A stretch of DNA of 64,000 nucleotides from Tupaia tana (lineage: Eukaryota > Chordata > Mammalia > Scandentia > Tupaiidae), in the NCBI GenBank assembly GCA_026018925.1, contig JAKSZU010000002.1, positions 50,953,337 to 51,017,336 of the forward strand, in the 5' to 3' direction. Below, piece after piece: positions 1 through 11,810 of the stretch (position 1 is the stretch's first letter; the number at the start of each line of letters is the position of its first letter). Under the pieces are notes generated by a model. It saw nothing but the letters and a program-made list of their open reading frames with translations, did not search any database and had not been told where the DNA came from. A program made the translations under genes and the position numbers.

Positions 1-360
1 CCCGTAGCTTTGGCAGAGGGAGAAGAAGTAGGCAGAATAGTCCCTGTCCTCAATCCCAGGCAATATGAGCAGTTTGGCCCTGCCAGTCAAAGCTAGATTT
101 TGCCAGACCTGTTCTATGCCTGGTCACTTGCTTGCTTCCTCCTTGCTTAGGTCTTGGGTTAAATTACCTAAGTGCTAGCTCTTCTCTTCCTGTCCATACA
201 GTCTTCTGGAGAACAAGGGCTAGACTTAACTTATTTGAGTTTCTCTTAAGTGCTTGATATAGTGTCTGGGGCATATTTAGAGTTTAACAAACATCTGAAT
301 GAGCAAATTCTCTTTAGCATAGAGCTCTGGTACCAACTATGTGTGAGACCCATATCCCAG

Positions 361-362
<2 letters not shown>
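1..362. other. low-copy sequence, nothing recognised
   Basis: There is no repeat family, splice-like structure or long open frame that I can support. It borders the (GT)n tract and the minisatellite. Confidence 0.4.

Positions 363-404
<42 letters not shown>
363..404. repeat. (GT)n microsatellite
   Basis: An uninterrupted run of about 21 GT dinucleotides lies 60 bp before the minisatellite. It marks the left edge of a long low-complexity block. Confidence 0.97.
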
Positions 405-405
<1 letters not shown>

Positions 406-463
406 GGGTGTGGTTGGGGGGGTAGTTCAAAGGTGGTTCGGGTACCTCCAGCTTGCAAGGTCC

Positions 464-669
464 CACAGTCGAGAGAGAGAGAGAGGGGACAGGCTGTACT
501 GTGGTAATGACACCCACAGTCGAGAGAGAGAGAGTGGACAGGCTGTACTGTGGTAATGACACCCACAGTCGAGAGAGAGAGAGAGGGGACAGGCTGTACT
601 GTGGTAATGACACCCACAGTCGAGAGAGAGAGAGGGGACAGGCTGTACTGTGGTAATGACACCCACAGT

Positions 670-704
<35 letters not shown>

Positions 705-3700
705 ACAGGCTGTACTGTGGTAATGACACCCACAGTCGAGAGAGAGAGAGAGGGGACAGGCTGTACTGTGGTAATGACACCCACAGTCGAGAGAGAGAGA
801 GGGGACAGGCTGTACTGTGCTAATGACACCCACAGTCGAGAGAGAGAGAAGGGGGACAGGCTGTACTGTGGTAATGACACCCACAGTCCAGAGAGAGAGA
901 GAGGGGACAGGCTGTACTGTGGTAATGACACCCACAGTTGAAAGAGAGAGAGAGAGAGAGGGGACAGGCTGTACTGTGGTAATGACACCCACAGTCGAGA
1001 GAGAGAGAGGGGGGACAGGCTGTGCTGTGGTAATGACACCCACAGTCGAGAGAGAGAGAGAGAGAGAGAGGGGACAGGCTGTACTGGGGTAATGACACCC
1101 ACAGTTGAGAGAGAGAGAGGGGACAGGCTGTACTGTGGTAATGACACCCACAGTCGAGAGAGAGAGGGGGGACAGGCTGTACTGTGGTAATGACACACAC
1201 AGTCGAGAGAGAGAGAGAGGGGGGACAGGCTGTACTGTGGTAATGACACCTACAGTCGAGAGGGAGAGAGGTGACAGGCTGTACTGTGGTAATGACACCC
1301 ACAGTCGAGAGAGAGAGAGGGGACAGGCTGTACTGTGGTAATGACACCCACAGTTGAAAGAGAGAGAGAGAGAGAGGGGACAGGCTGTACTGGGGTAATG
1401 ACACCCATAGTTGAGAGAGAGAGAGAGGGGACAGGCTGTACTGTGGTAATGACACCCACAGTCGAGAGAGAGAGAGAGAGGGGACAGGCTGTACTGTGGT
1501 AATGACACCCACAGTCGAGAGAGAGAGAGAGAGGGGACAGGGTGTACTGCGGTAATGACACCCACAGTCGAGAGAGAGAGAGGGGACAGGCTGTACTGGG
1601 GTAATGACACCCACAGTCGAGAGAGAGAGAGAGGGGGACAGGCTGTACTGTGGTAATGACACCCACAGTCGAGAGAGAGAGAGGGGGGACAGGCTGTACT
1701 GTGGTAATGACACCCACAGTCGAGAGAGAGAGAGAGAGGGGACAGGCTGTACTGTGGTAATGACACCCACAGTCGAGAGAGAGAGAGAGAGGGGACAGGC
1801 TGTACTGTGGTAATGACACCCACAGTCGAGAGAGAGAGAGAGGGGACAGGCTGTACTGTGGTAATGACACCCACAGTCGAGAGAGAGAGAGAGGGGACAG
1901 GCTGTACTGTGGTAATGACACCCACAGTCGAGAGAGAGAGAGAGGGGACAGGCTGTACTGTGGTAATGACACCCACAGTCGAGAGAGAGAGAGAGGGGAC
2001 AGGCTGTACTGTGGTAATGACACCCACAGTCGAGAGAGAGAGAGAGAGAGGGGACAGGCTGTACTGTGGTAATGACACCCACAGTCGAGAGAGAGAGAGA
2101 GGGGACAGGCTGTACTGTGGTAATGACACCCACAGTTGAAAGAGAGAGAGAGAGAGAGGGGACAGGCTGTACTGGGGTAATGACACCCACAGTCGAGAGA
2201 GAGAGAGAGGGGATAGACTGTACTGTGGTAATGACACCCACAGTCGAGAGAGAGAGAGAGAGGGGACAGGCTGTACTGTGGTAATGACACCCACAGTCGA
2301 GAGAGAGAGAGAGAGGGGACAGACTGTACTGTGGTAATGACACCCACAGTCGAGAGAGAGAGAGAGAGGGGACAGGGGTGTACTGCGGTAATGACACCCA
2401 CAGTCGAGAGAGAGAGAGGGGGACAGGCTGTACTGGGGTAATGACACCCACAGTCGAGAGAGAGAGAGGGGGGGACAGGCTGTACTGTGGTAATGACACC
2501 CACAGTCGAGAGAGAGAGAGGGGGGACAGGCTGTACTGTGGTAATGACTCCCACAGTCGAGAGAGAGAGAGAGAGGGGACAGGCTGTACTGTGGTAATGA
2601 CACCCACAGTCGAGAGAGAGAGAGAGAGGGGACAGGCTGTACTGTGGTAATGACACCCACAGTCGAGAGAGAGACAGAGGGGACAGGCTGTACTGTGGTA
2701 ATGACACCCACAGTCGAGAGAGAGAGGGGACAGGCTGTACTGTGGTAATGACACCCACAGTCGAGAGAGAGAGAGAGGGGACAGGCTGTACTGTGGTAAT
2801 GACACCCACAGTCGAGAGAGAGAGAGGGGGGGACAGGCTGTACTGTGGTAATGACACCCACAGTCGAGAGAGAGAGAGAGAGAGGGGACAGGCTGTACTG
2901 GGGTAATGACACCCACAGTTGAGAGAGAGAGAGGGGACAGGCTGTACTGTGGTAATGACACCCACAGTCGAGAGAGAGAGGGGGAGACAGGCTGTACTGT
3001 GGTAATGACACCCACAGTCGAGAGAGAGAGAGGGGACAGGCTGTACTGTGGTAATGACACCCACAGTCGAGAGAGAGAGAGGGGACAGGCTGTACTGTGG
3101 TAATGACACCCACAGTTGAAAGAGAGAGAGAGAGAGAGGGGACAGGCTGTACTGGGGTAATGACACCCACAGTCCAGAGAGAGAGAGAGGGGACAGGCTG
3201 TACTGTGGTAATGACACCCACAGTCGAGAGAGAGAGAGGGGGACAGGCTGTACTGGGGTAATGACACCCACATTCGAGAGAGAGAGAGAGGGGACAGGCT
3301 GTACTGTGGTAATGACACCCACAGTCGAGAGAGAGAGAGAGAGGGGACAGGCTGTACTGTGGTAATGACACCCACAGTCGAGAGAGAGAGAGAGAGGGGA
3401 CAGGCTGTACTGTGGTAATGACACCCACAGTCGAGAGAGAGAGAGGGGACAGGCTGTACTGTGGTAATGACACCCACAGTCGAGAGAGAGAGAGAGGGGA
3501 CAGGCTGTACTGTGGTAATGACACCCACAGTCGAGAGAGAGAGAGAGAGGGGACAGGGTGTACTGCGGTAATGACACCCACAGTCAAGAGAGAGAGAGAG
3601 AGAGGGGACAGGCTGTACTGGGGTAATGACACCCACAGTTGAGAGAGAGAGAGGGGACAGGCTGTACTGTGGTAATGACACCCACAGTCGAGAGAGAGAG

Positions 3701-4354
3701 AGAGAGAGAGGGGACAGGCTGTACTGTGGTAATGACACCCACAGTCGAGAGAGAGAGAGAGGGGATAGGCTGTACTGTGGTAATGACACCCACAGTCGAG
3801 AGAGAGAGAGGGGACAGGCTGTACTGTGGTAATGACACCCACAGTCGAGAGAGAGAGAGGGGGACAGGCTGTACTGTGGTAATGACACCCAGAGTCGAGA
3901 GGGAGAGAGAGGGGACAGGCTGTACTGTGGTAATGACACCCACAGTCGAGAGGGAGAGAGAGGGGACAGGCTGTACTGTGGTAATGACACCCACAGTCGA
4001 GAGGGAGAGAGAGGGGACAGGCTGTACTGTGGTAATGACACCCACAGTCGAGAGAGAGAGAGAGGGGACAGGCTGTACTGTGGTAATGACACCCACAGTC
4101 GAGAGAGAGAGAGAGGGGACAGGCTGTACTGTGGTAATGACACCCACAGTTGAGAGAGAGAGAGAGGGGGGACAGGCTATACTGTGGTAATGACACCCAC
4201 AGTCGAGAGAGAGAGAGAGGGGGGACAGGCTGTACTGTGGTAATGACACCCACAGTCGAGAGAGAGAGAGAGGGGACAGGCTGTACTGTGGTAATGACAC
4301 CCACAGTCGAGAGAGAGAGAGAGGGGACAGGCTGTACTGTGGCAATGACACCCA
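464..4354. repeat. compound minisatellite, about 75 units
   Basis: I counted about 75 tandem units with a mean length near 52 bp. Each unit has a 37-bp core, beginning GGGGACAGGCTGTACTGTGG and ending CACCCACAGTC, followed by a (GA)n run of roughly 6-17 dinucleotides. Most length variation is in the GA run. Core variants recur: TACTGGGG for TACTGTGG (for example 1087, 1590, 2173, 2432), GGTGTACTGCGG (about 1539, 2376, 3556) and CAGTTGAAAGAG (about 935, 1352, 2133, 3113). The last unit decays at CCCA/GTGCC near 4354. Open frames of hundreds of codons cross the array in several frames on both strands only because the repeat lacks stops; their leucine/serine-rich translations are not proteins. 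The array may be collapsed or expanded in the assembly. Confidence 0.97.
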
Positions 4355-5639
4355 GTGCCTGCCTAGATTGCAGATGGCTGTGATGCATGTACACACGTGT
4401 GCACCCACACATACAGAGAGCACACATGCACATGTTATGGTCTCCTAATCTAGCTCACTGCTAGGCTCACAGTAATCGATGCTTATTAAAGTTGCATGTT
4501 TATTTCCAAGAAATACTCATTTCTAGGTGGTGTTTCAAGTTTCCAGCCTCCATCCTTCTGAAATTAGCCAAACTAGCCAAGAGCTGTACTTTGGTGAGGC
4601 CCTCCTTGTCCCAGTTTTTGAAGGGGCTTTGAATAGGATCCAGCAGATGGTCCTTGTACCCTCATCCAGATTTGGTGGCCTTCTTCCCCGCTTCCAGCTA
4701 TCCCTGGGAATGGTAGTGAGCAGCCCACAGCCCTCGAAGAAGGGCTTCTTATTAGCAATCCGATGCTGTTTGCAGCAGTGAGTGGTTGTAGTTAAACTGC
4801 TAAAATGAGTCTCAGGTGGAGCCAGGGCATTGTACAGGCCACCCTGACTGCTGCCTTCCATATGGGACAAAGGGCTTGGGGCCAAGATTTGCAGTTGGCT
4901 GGCTATTGGTAAGTGTGAGAGTCGGGGGTGCAGGGAAGACACCACTCTCACAAAATAAAGATGGAAGATCCCCACCCCCCCGAAGATCTGTTGTCTGCTG
5001 CTGACCATGGTGGTGAGGGGAGAGAAGACAGGGCTGGGAGGCTGGCATCTACTTTGGAGTTAGTGAGGAGCTGGAAATTGCTGGTAGACTTTGCTGCTTT
5101 GTTTTGAGCAACTGAGATGACGTTGCCCAAGGGGAAAAGTTCAAAATCTGAATCTTGTTACAGAATTGAGTCAGGAATTCTTCCATCATTCATTTGACAT
5201 TAAGACGTGGTATAAGTAAACACCTTGGGTAGTTTGCAAACCCAGTAACTCCAGAAGGTCTCAGAGGAGCCAGAATGGGGCCCCCTGCATCTGGACATCC
5301 CCCAACCCATTTTAATGGTTGATTTGTGTCCCAGCATGGAACTCACTGGGTGTCTTTTGTGCTCTAGGCCTGGGATTTAGCCGGGAAGTTGTCTGGGATA
5401 TAGATGAGAAAGTGGGAAGAGGGGTGGGGGTGAGCACCTTCTCTCTCCTGGCTCCAGGAACTTGGCCCCTAAACAGTAAGGTCTTTTGAGGAACTAGAGG
5501 AAGCTGTAGACAGAACCTCATGCTCACCCACACATACCAGGTGTGAGCACGGGGCTGGCTATGGTTTCAGAAGCTTTAGGGGCCCCTGAGTCCACCCATG
5601 GACCCTTGAAAATGTCATCATTCCTTACTCCCAAAGATT
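4355..5639. other. low-copy non-coding sequence
   Basis: Moderately GC-rich sequence with no repeat family I recognise. Short open frames on both strands show no domain, conserved motif or codon bias. It could hold conserved non-coding elements, but none can be identified by eye. Confidence 0.4.
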
Positions 5640-6112
5640 TGCTCTCCCCTTTCCCCCATCTAAGTTCTTGCCGTAGTTCAAACCTCCCACGGTGTGGGCC
5701 CGCCTCCCCCTCAGCGCCTCTCCCACTGCACCTTTGCTACCAGGCACTCCCTGAAAGTCTGAGGCGTGTCCAGGCGCTGGAGCCTCTGCCCCTGCTGTCC
5801 TCTCTCTGCTTGCTTCTCTGTCAGACCCTGCCTCCCGCTTCAGGTTCCCTTGTCCTGCCTGAATGAGGTCTTCCCAGCCCTTTCAAATGGAAGCAGGGGC
5901 CCCCTCAACATTTTCAAGGTGCCTGGAATGTTTCATATTCGTGTGGTGCTGCCTGTTATTTTTCTTCCTGTGTGTGTCCTGTGGTGTTTGTCCACTCCAC
6001 TGGACCATGACCTGCCTGAGAGTAGGCATGTATCTAATGCTACAATGTGTCCCCCTCAGGGTCCAGTATCAATACGATCTCCTACATCGGAAATGTTGGG
6101 GTGAATAAACAA
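5640..6112 (+). mobile_element. L2 LINE 3' end fragment
   Basis: The right part (about 5960-6112) follows the usual L2 3' end: a tract resembling 'actagaatgtaagctcc', then a 'gtatcccca' analogue, ending in a GTGAATAAACAACAA-like tail. The part before it (about 5700-5880) resembles L2 text around 'caggtcttccctgacc'. Both parts are diverged, and no coding capacity remains. Confidence 0.6.
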
Positions 6113-7555
6113 CAATGGCAGAGAAGTTCAACTGCTTCACGATTGGCAAGGATCTGGGCAAGGAAGGGGCTGTTAAGTGCAGATGGCCTGGAGTCCCACA
6201 GACACCAGAAGGGACTTGGCCCCAGGTGCCTGGCAGGCCCTGCCCAGTAGAACTTCAGATCCCCACACCTTTGTAGGGCTAAAAATCAAAAGAAAAATTC
6301 AGAGGATTCAAGATGGCATAAAATAGACTTTGAAGAAAATTAGGATTATTGCATATACTTTCACATGGCATGTAGCTTTGAATAAAATGTTTTCTGGCAA
6401 AAGCTGCCATTGTTCAGATTTCTTGTAAAACTACAGTCCCTTCTACATTTTTGATGCTTAAGTCTCTCCTCTCTTTTTCTTAAACTAGAGAGTTCTTTGC
6501 TCTTTACCAAACAATTTAGGCCTTGTTCTTATTTCTCACTTGGGTTATTAAAAATGCTCTTGGGAACAGTCCTACCATTCAGAAAATTCCAAAAATATCC
6601 ATGAGCCTTTATTATTCTTCAAGGTTACAGGAATTTTCCTTGGAAGCTATTTGAATTTGAGTAGAACTTTTGCCTTTCATGTCTTCTCTTGCTTTTAAAA
6701 TGAGTTTTGGTAAATTGAAATCTCTGAGCGCCTATTTATTTATTTTGCCAAATTTAACCTGTCTAAATATGCTTTGTATTAAAAACAACAACAACAAAAA
6801 GTAATCTCAGACTTTCCTCCTAAATATCCTTTTAAAAATTAACTGGGCAAGATATGACTGTGTGTCGTTTGTTACTTTCAGCATTAAGCCGGTATTGATA
6901 CTAAGAGATGAAGCCAGCTGAACGTGAAAAGGCATCTATTGGCATCTCTTAAAAGTCTGAACAAAACCTCGAAAGCCGTTCCATCTTCTGGTCCCAACTT
7001 TGTAAATCAGACCCCTGAATATGCCAAATTTCAGGAGCTCTTTTATCTGTATGCTGAGATGTTCCTCTAAAGAGAACTAAATATATTGGCTGTTGCCAGT
7101 AGAAACAAAAGCATGCGTATTCGAGACAGCAAGGGAAGAAGGCTGTCGGTCTCGCTTTTTGCCTGATGGTTTGGAGGGGAAGATGACAGTGTTGGCACAG
7201 TCGCCTCTCCCACACGGCAAGTGTGTGCACTCCAGAGCCACTTCCAGATCCCCACAATCTGTCCTGCCTGGGCGCAGCACAAGCTGTGGAGACCCAACTT
7301 GGAACTGGCTTCTGCAAACAGGTTCCTAGGGACCCAGGAGGAGGGACTGCATCATCGCTCTTTTTGGGAATAGAAATGCTACCCCACCAGGATGAGCCCC
7401 TATGGGGCAGAGTTGAAGGGATCTCTGAAAGATGCATGAAAATGGGAAGATGTCTCCTGCCACTGATTCATAACTATAAGGACATCTGGTAGGGGTCCTG
7501 AACCTACCTCGTGTCCTTTTGGTTAGCTGGGTTTGACCAGGTTGGAGGGAAGCCC
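6113..7555. other. low-copy sequence, AT-rich then balanced
   Basis: 6250-6900 is AT-rich without a recognised repeat. 6940-7550 is more balanced in base composition. Overlapping short frames occur on both strands in 6950-7440, which is typical of non-coding DNA with few stops. No gene is supported. Confidence 0.4.
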
Positions 7556-7745
7556 ACACGTTTGGGGTCACATGATCTGAGGTCAGCTTGCCTTCCTCCT
7601 CTAACAGCAGCACATCCTCAGGCTCATCGTCTGACCTCTCTGGACCCGTAAAATGTGGATACCAAAGTCTGCTGTGCCTGCCCCTGGCTTGCTGTGAAGA
7701 GTAAGCAAGTTGATGGCTATGGAACCCTTTGATAACCTATACAAC
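7556..7745 (+). mobile_element. possible MIR fragment
   Basis: The text around 7620-7735 ('catcgtctgacctctctgg', then 'taaaatgtggatacc') resembles the 3' half of a sense MIR, where spending of the tRNA-like head is followed by 'cctcagtttcctcatctgtaaaatgg'. The match is weak. Confidence 0.35.
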
Positions 7746-7851
7746 GCCACAAAAGAGAGGTGGTGGTATTTTGCCTGGGGCCCCGTGCTAAGAATCTGCC
7801 TCCTGGCCTTTGGGCATCTCAATTTTTGTTTGTGTTGACAGAGAGATTCAG

Positions 7852-8121
7852 GTTTTTTTTTTTTGGGGGGGAGAGGTTTTTGCTATAGGGCGCGTGCGCT
7901 CACCAGACAGACAGAGAGAGACACAGAGAGACAGAAAGCGAGAAATCACCCCCAGGGGGAATGGCTATGCCACAATCCCTTCTCCTCCATTCTCCTCTTG
8001 GGATCTTGGGCACGCACGTACACGCACCCAGCGTGAGTTTAGGCCACCAGGTCCAGGACTCGAACCGTGGTCGACTACATGGGAGTCCAGCGACATAGCC
8101 ATTATGCTAACTGCTGGTCCC
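7852..8121 (-). mobile_element. type A SINE, full length
   Basis: Read on the minus strand it starts at GGGACCAGCAG near 8121 and ends in the T-run (A tail) near 7852. The flanks GAGATTCAGG and GAGAGGTTCAG resemble a degraded target-site duplication. Confidence 0.9.
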
Positions 8122-8321
8122 GAGAGGTTCAGTTTTCTGGTCAATTTTTGAGGCCCAGTCATATGCTCTAGTCTTACCTGCATATCTGCTTTATTATGGG
8201 ACTTTGACCAAACCACCTGCCCTGTCTGTGCCTCCGCCACTCCCTGTGGAAAATGGGTCTGGTACGCAGCTCCACCTGTCTCAGGGAGCCCTAGCAGAGC
8301 AAACCAAGCTTATTCACTTAG

Positions 8322-8440
8322 CCAGCATTTCTTGAGTGTCTGCTCTGTGCCTGGCACTTCAGGTGGAATTGGGAATACAATAGAACTCCTGCCGTGGAAG
8401 AAGAGACTGACAAGAGATCAGTTAGTTCCAGGGAAACATG
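8322..8440 (-). mobile_element. possible antisense L2 3' fragment
   Basis: The text 'agcatttcttgagtgtctgc', a 'tgcctggcact' analogue and 'gggaatacaatag' follow the common pattern 'tattgagcacctactatgtgccaggcact'. I take it as the reverse complement of an ancient LINE 3' end. The match is short. Confidence 0.4.
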
Positions 8441-9104
8441 ATTGGGTTATAAAAGAAAATGGGGACAAGGCCATGGTGCCCACCATAAGCCCTGGACTTA
8501 AATAACAGGATTAGAAGGGATCTTCCTGCTGACTTAATTTCACTGACGCTTTCACAAAAGAACTTGTGCTGTGCTCCCCGAGGGAGAAATGGTTAAAACG
8601 GAAACATTCACACTCTCATGCAGGCTTGGTTTCTTGTAACACACAGTCACAGGGGAGAGGTCTCTATACTTCTGACAGCTCAGGCTTATTGTACAGAGAA
8701 TGTCCTGAGCATCCCACAGTGGAAACATATTTATCCCTGGACCAAACGTAGGGTGATGTCATACCTAGACACTGCTCACTTGTCCCCTAGAAATTGTGTC
8801 TTATTAGGGCCAAAGGAACATTTGACAGTTATGATGTTTGTTAAAGTGGTGGCGAATGATCAACCTGAAGCACACCTGGGAGGAGTTGAAGGTGGGTGAG
8901 CTCAGCCTCCCCTGACTCACCTGCTTAGTGACTTCCCAGTCACACCTCCAAAGCTAGTAGAGCAGTTTCATTGTGTCCTTTCCCTGGATGAAAGGAGGAT
9001 GTTGTCTGGACTCTTATGCTATGTAGGGTGGGCAGGGAGCACTGGACAGGTGGTGGCCATAATGGCAATCAAATTATGCAGAAAAAGATTCTTTTAAAGA
9101 GCTA
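8441..9104. other. low-copy sequence, nothing recognised
   Basis: No repeat or gene signal is visible. It lies between an ancient LINE fragment and a type A SINE. Confidence 0.35.
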
Positions 9105-9402
9105 TTTTATTTATCTTTATTTTATTTTTTAATTTTTTAAAAAAAATTTTTGGAGGTTTTTGCTATAGGGTGGGTGTGCTTGCCAGAAAGACAGAGAGAG
9201 ATAGAGAGACAAAAAGTGAGAAATCACCCCCCCCCCAGGGGGTGGACACGCTACAATCCCTTCTCCTCCATTCTCCTCTCAGGATCTTGGGGATGCACAC
9301 ACACGTGCCTGGCGTGAGTTTAAGCTGCCAGGTCTGGAACTCCAACTGTGGTCGACTAAGGAGAGTCCAGCGACATAGCCATTATGCCAACTACTGGCTC
9401 CT
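9105..9402 (-). mobile_element. type A SINE, full length
   Basis: The 3' end CCCTATAGCAAAAACCTCC (minus strand) and an AT-rich tail lie at the left, and the tRNA-like head is at 9340-9402. A run of nine C's at 9227-9235 shows slippage in the middle segment. Confidence 0.88.
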
Positions 9403-9540
9403 AAATTATTTTTGTTTTTAATTAATTAATTTACATTCATTCACTGAGCATTGTCACAGCACACAAAATGTGATTTCCCATCCAGAATATACTGCACAGT
9501 GGCTTAATCATGCATGTTATCATCAATTTTCCATTTCTAG

Positions 9541-9541
<1 letters not shown>

Positions 9542-9582
<41 letters not shown>
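9542..9582. repeat. (AT)n microsatellite
   Basis: About 20 TA/AT dinucleotides. A second (TA)n tract follows 157 bp to the right. Confidence 0.97.
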
Positions 9583-9585
<3 letters not shown>

Positions 9586-9735
9586 TTCCCCCTATTTCTC
9601 ACCCTCTGCCTTTTCCCACCCTCTTTCCACAGTATCTCAAGTGTCCACAGTTGTTTTCCATTCCTTTTTTTCTCCACATTTTATTGATTCACAAAATTTC
9701 TTAAATAATCTAACTACTTTCAATAGCAAGCTCAG

Positions 9736-9738
<3 letters not shown>

Positions 9739-9780
<42 letters not shown>
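9739..9780. repeat. (TA)n microsatellite
   Basis: About 21 TA dinucleotides. Together with 9542-9582 this makes a pair of palindromic AT tracts in an AT-rich stretch (9403-10160) that is otherwise unrecognised. Confidence 0.97.
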
Positions 9781-9784
<4 letters not shown>

Positions 9785-10164
9785 ATATATGTCTGACTTT
9801 GGGCATGAAACTCTGAGTAGAATGAATATACTATAAGGTAGCACCTAGCTAGTGCTATATAGCTTACTATGGTCATTAATTATGTATTTGTTTACTATAT
9901 GTTTTAATTTCAAGAAAAGTAGTTTTAGCTTTAATAAATCAAAGAAATGCTAAGAAACTATGCTTAAAACTTAAAGCCAGGAAACAGGTTAGGATTCTGT
10001 TCAAATAATAGGTGCATGAACTTATTGGCAACTCAAGACAGCATAAAAATCCTTAAAACTGGAAAACAAAGCCTAGAAGAAAATCAGCAATGTTTTAGTC
10101 AAAAGTCATAAAATGCTGTTTCACTAGTTCAGTCTCATGTATTTAATCTATCTTCTGTTGTGGT

Positions 10165-10515
10165 TTGGTTTTCCCAATTAACCAAAACCACAGACAAAGA
10201 CAAGATACTAAGATTGGCGAGAGAAATGTCAAGTTACCTACAAAGGACATCCCATAAGGCTGACAGTGGATCTCTCATCGGAAACAATGAAAGCAAGGAA
10301 AGAATGAGAAAATATATTCAAAATGTTAAGAGAAAAGCAATTTCAACCAAGAATACTGTATCTGCCAAGATTATCCTTCATATGGGAAGAAAAGACAAGA
10401 ACATTCTCAGATAAACAAAACCTGAAAGAATTTACCAAACACCAGATCAGATCTCTAAGAAGTTCTGCAGGGAGTGCTATACCAGGAAAATTAAATACTG
10501 TCACACAGAAATAAG
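10165..10515 (+). mobile_element. L1 LINE fragment
   Basis: The order 'caagatactaag', 'gagagaaatgtcaagttacc', 'ggatctctcatcgg', 'agagaaaagcaatttcaacc', 'cattctcagataaac' and 'gcagggagtgctatacc' follows a known internal segment of mammalian L1s. In the older subfamilies it lies upstream of or within the ORF1 region. The segment is truncated at both ends and does not code. Confidence 0.65.
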
Positions 10516-10577
10516 AATTCAAAAACTAAGAAAAGGACCAACTTAATCCTGGGGACAAGTCTGGAGTTAACTTCATT

Positions 10578-10737
10578 TATAATTTGATCAGAGAGGGACA
10601 AAGAGAAAGAGAGTGAGATAGTGAGAGAGTGAGAGAGAGAGAGAGAGAGAGAGAAAGCGGCCAGGTCCAGGACTTGAACAGTAGTCAGCCATATGGGAGT
10701 CCAAGCATCCTTAACCACCACGCCATCTGCCGGCCCC
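10578..10737 (-). mobile_element. type B SINE
   Basis: Minus-strand head GGGGCCGGCAGATGGCG starts at 10737. A GA/CT tract lies at 10600-10650, and the TGATCAAATT end at 10580 matches the usual TGGTCAAATT of this type. Confidence 0.88.
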
Positions 10738-10751
10738 ATATGCAGAAAATT

Positions 10752-11009
10752 TTTAGAAAATCTTTTTCTTTATGATGATAGAGCGCTAGCAAATGCACAT
10801 GACAAAGAGAAAGAGATGAGCACCTTTTGTAGGAACTGGTCACACCATGATTTCCTCCTCCAGTCCTCTAGCCTGTTACATCCTGGGTATTTGTGCGTGC
10901 CGGATATGTTTCAGGCTGATCAGTCAGGGATTTGAACAGTGGTTACCATGTGGGATCCAGCTTCTTTCGAGCAGTGTACTACCATTGCGCCATGGAGTTG
11001 ACCGGCCTC
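10752..11009 (-). mobile_element. type C SINE, diverged
   Basis: At the right end, 'agcagtgtactaccattgcgccatgg' read on the minus strand is a degraded tRNA-like head. The GAGAAAGAGATGAG tract and 'tagagcg' near 10780 match the 3' region. It abuts the type B element on its left. Confidence 0.65.
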
Positions 11010-11230
11010 TCTCTCTTTCTTTTTACTCATTGAATGGATGTGACGGCATCAAATGGGCTGGCCTTGAAGGAGTCTAACCAGGAAACAGCAGCTTCTTCAA
11101 TCCCTGGCCCCTGCCTGCCACCACTGCCCTTTCAACCCATTCTTTTAGATCTTTTGCTGGTCAACATCTCAGATAGATCCCCTGTGACTATTTGGTTCCT
11201 TCTAGGTATTAAGGAACTGCTCTCATGTGA

Positions 11231-11437
11231 GATTTTTTTTTTTTTTTTTTGAGAGGTTTTTGCTATAGGGTGCGTGCGCTCACCAGACAGACAGAGAGAA
11301 ACAGAGAGACAGAAAGTGAGAAATCACCCCCCAGGGGGGATGGCCATGCTACAATCCCTTCTCCTCCATTCTCCTCTTGGGATCTTGGGCACGCACGCAC
11401 ACACACCCGACGTGAGTTTTAAGCCACCGGGTCCACC
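11231..11437 (-). mobile_element. type A SINE, 5' truncated
   Basis: The T-run, CCTATAGCAAAAACCTCTC end, middle segment and CCGGGTC are all present on the minus strand. The tRNA-like head is missing. The element stops at 'gggtccacccc', immediately before the (GT)n tract at 11444. Confidence 0.88.
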
Positions 11438-11439
11438 CC

Positions 11440-11443
<4 letters not shown>

Positions 11444-11482
<39 letters not shown>

Positions 11483-11516
11483 TTTATATATATATAGATC
11501 TATCTATCTATCTATC
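11444..11516. repeat. (GT)n - (TA)n - (TCTA)n compound microsatellite
   Basis: About 19 GT dinucleotides (11444-11481) are followed by a short TA run and about five TCTA units (to 11516). It sits exactly where the neighbouring SINE has lost its head. Confidence 0.95.
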
Positions 11517-11534
11517 CTAATCTATCATTTTACT

Positions 11535-11757
11535 TCTGTTAAATTTTATTTATTTCTTTCATAAAAAAGAGAGATGCACCTTCAACAGGATCACATGCCA
11601 CAATCCTCCTCCTAGCCTTCCCAGCCAGCCAGGATCACAGGTACATATATGTGTACACAGTATGTACAAGTCAGCACAGGAACCGAACCCTGATCCTTAT
11701 GTGGACCTAGCAGTGCAGAGTGGTGCACCACCACTGCACCACCATTGCTGGTTGTGG
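11535..11757 (-). mobile_element. type C SINE
   Basis: The minus strand reads a diverged tRNA-like head (11690-11757, 'ccaccactgcaccacc' on the plus strand), then a middle with 'cagccagccaggatcacagg', which is shared with the element at 31785-32003. The 3' end is AT-rich. Confidence 0.7.
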
Positions 11758-11810
11758 TTGACTTTTAACATGTTCTGCCAGAGTGATATGCTGCATCTCT
11801 TTAAAATATA

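Noticed and set aside
464..4354. CRISPR-like array of repeats and spacers
   Set aside because: The variable part is only (GA)n, not unique spacers, and the context is mammalian.
246..4433. Open frames of up to 1395 codons on the minus strand and many shorter ones on the plus strand
   Set aside because: They are translations of the minisatellite. The same repeat is open in several frames, the product is simple LSLS/CGCHYHSTACP repetition, and frames drift with GA-run length.
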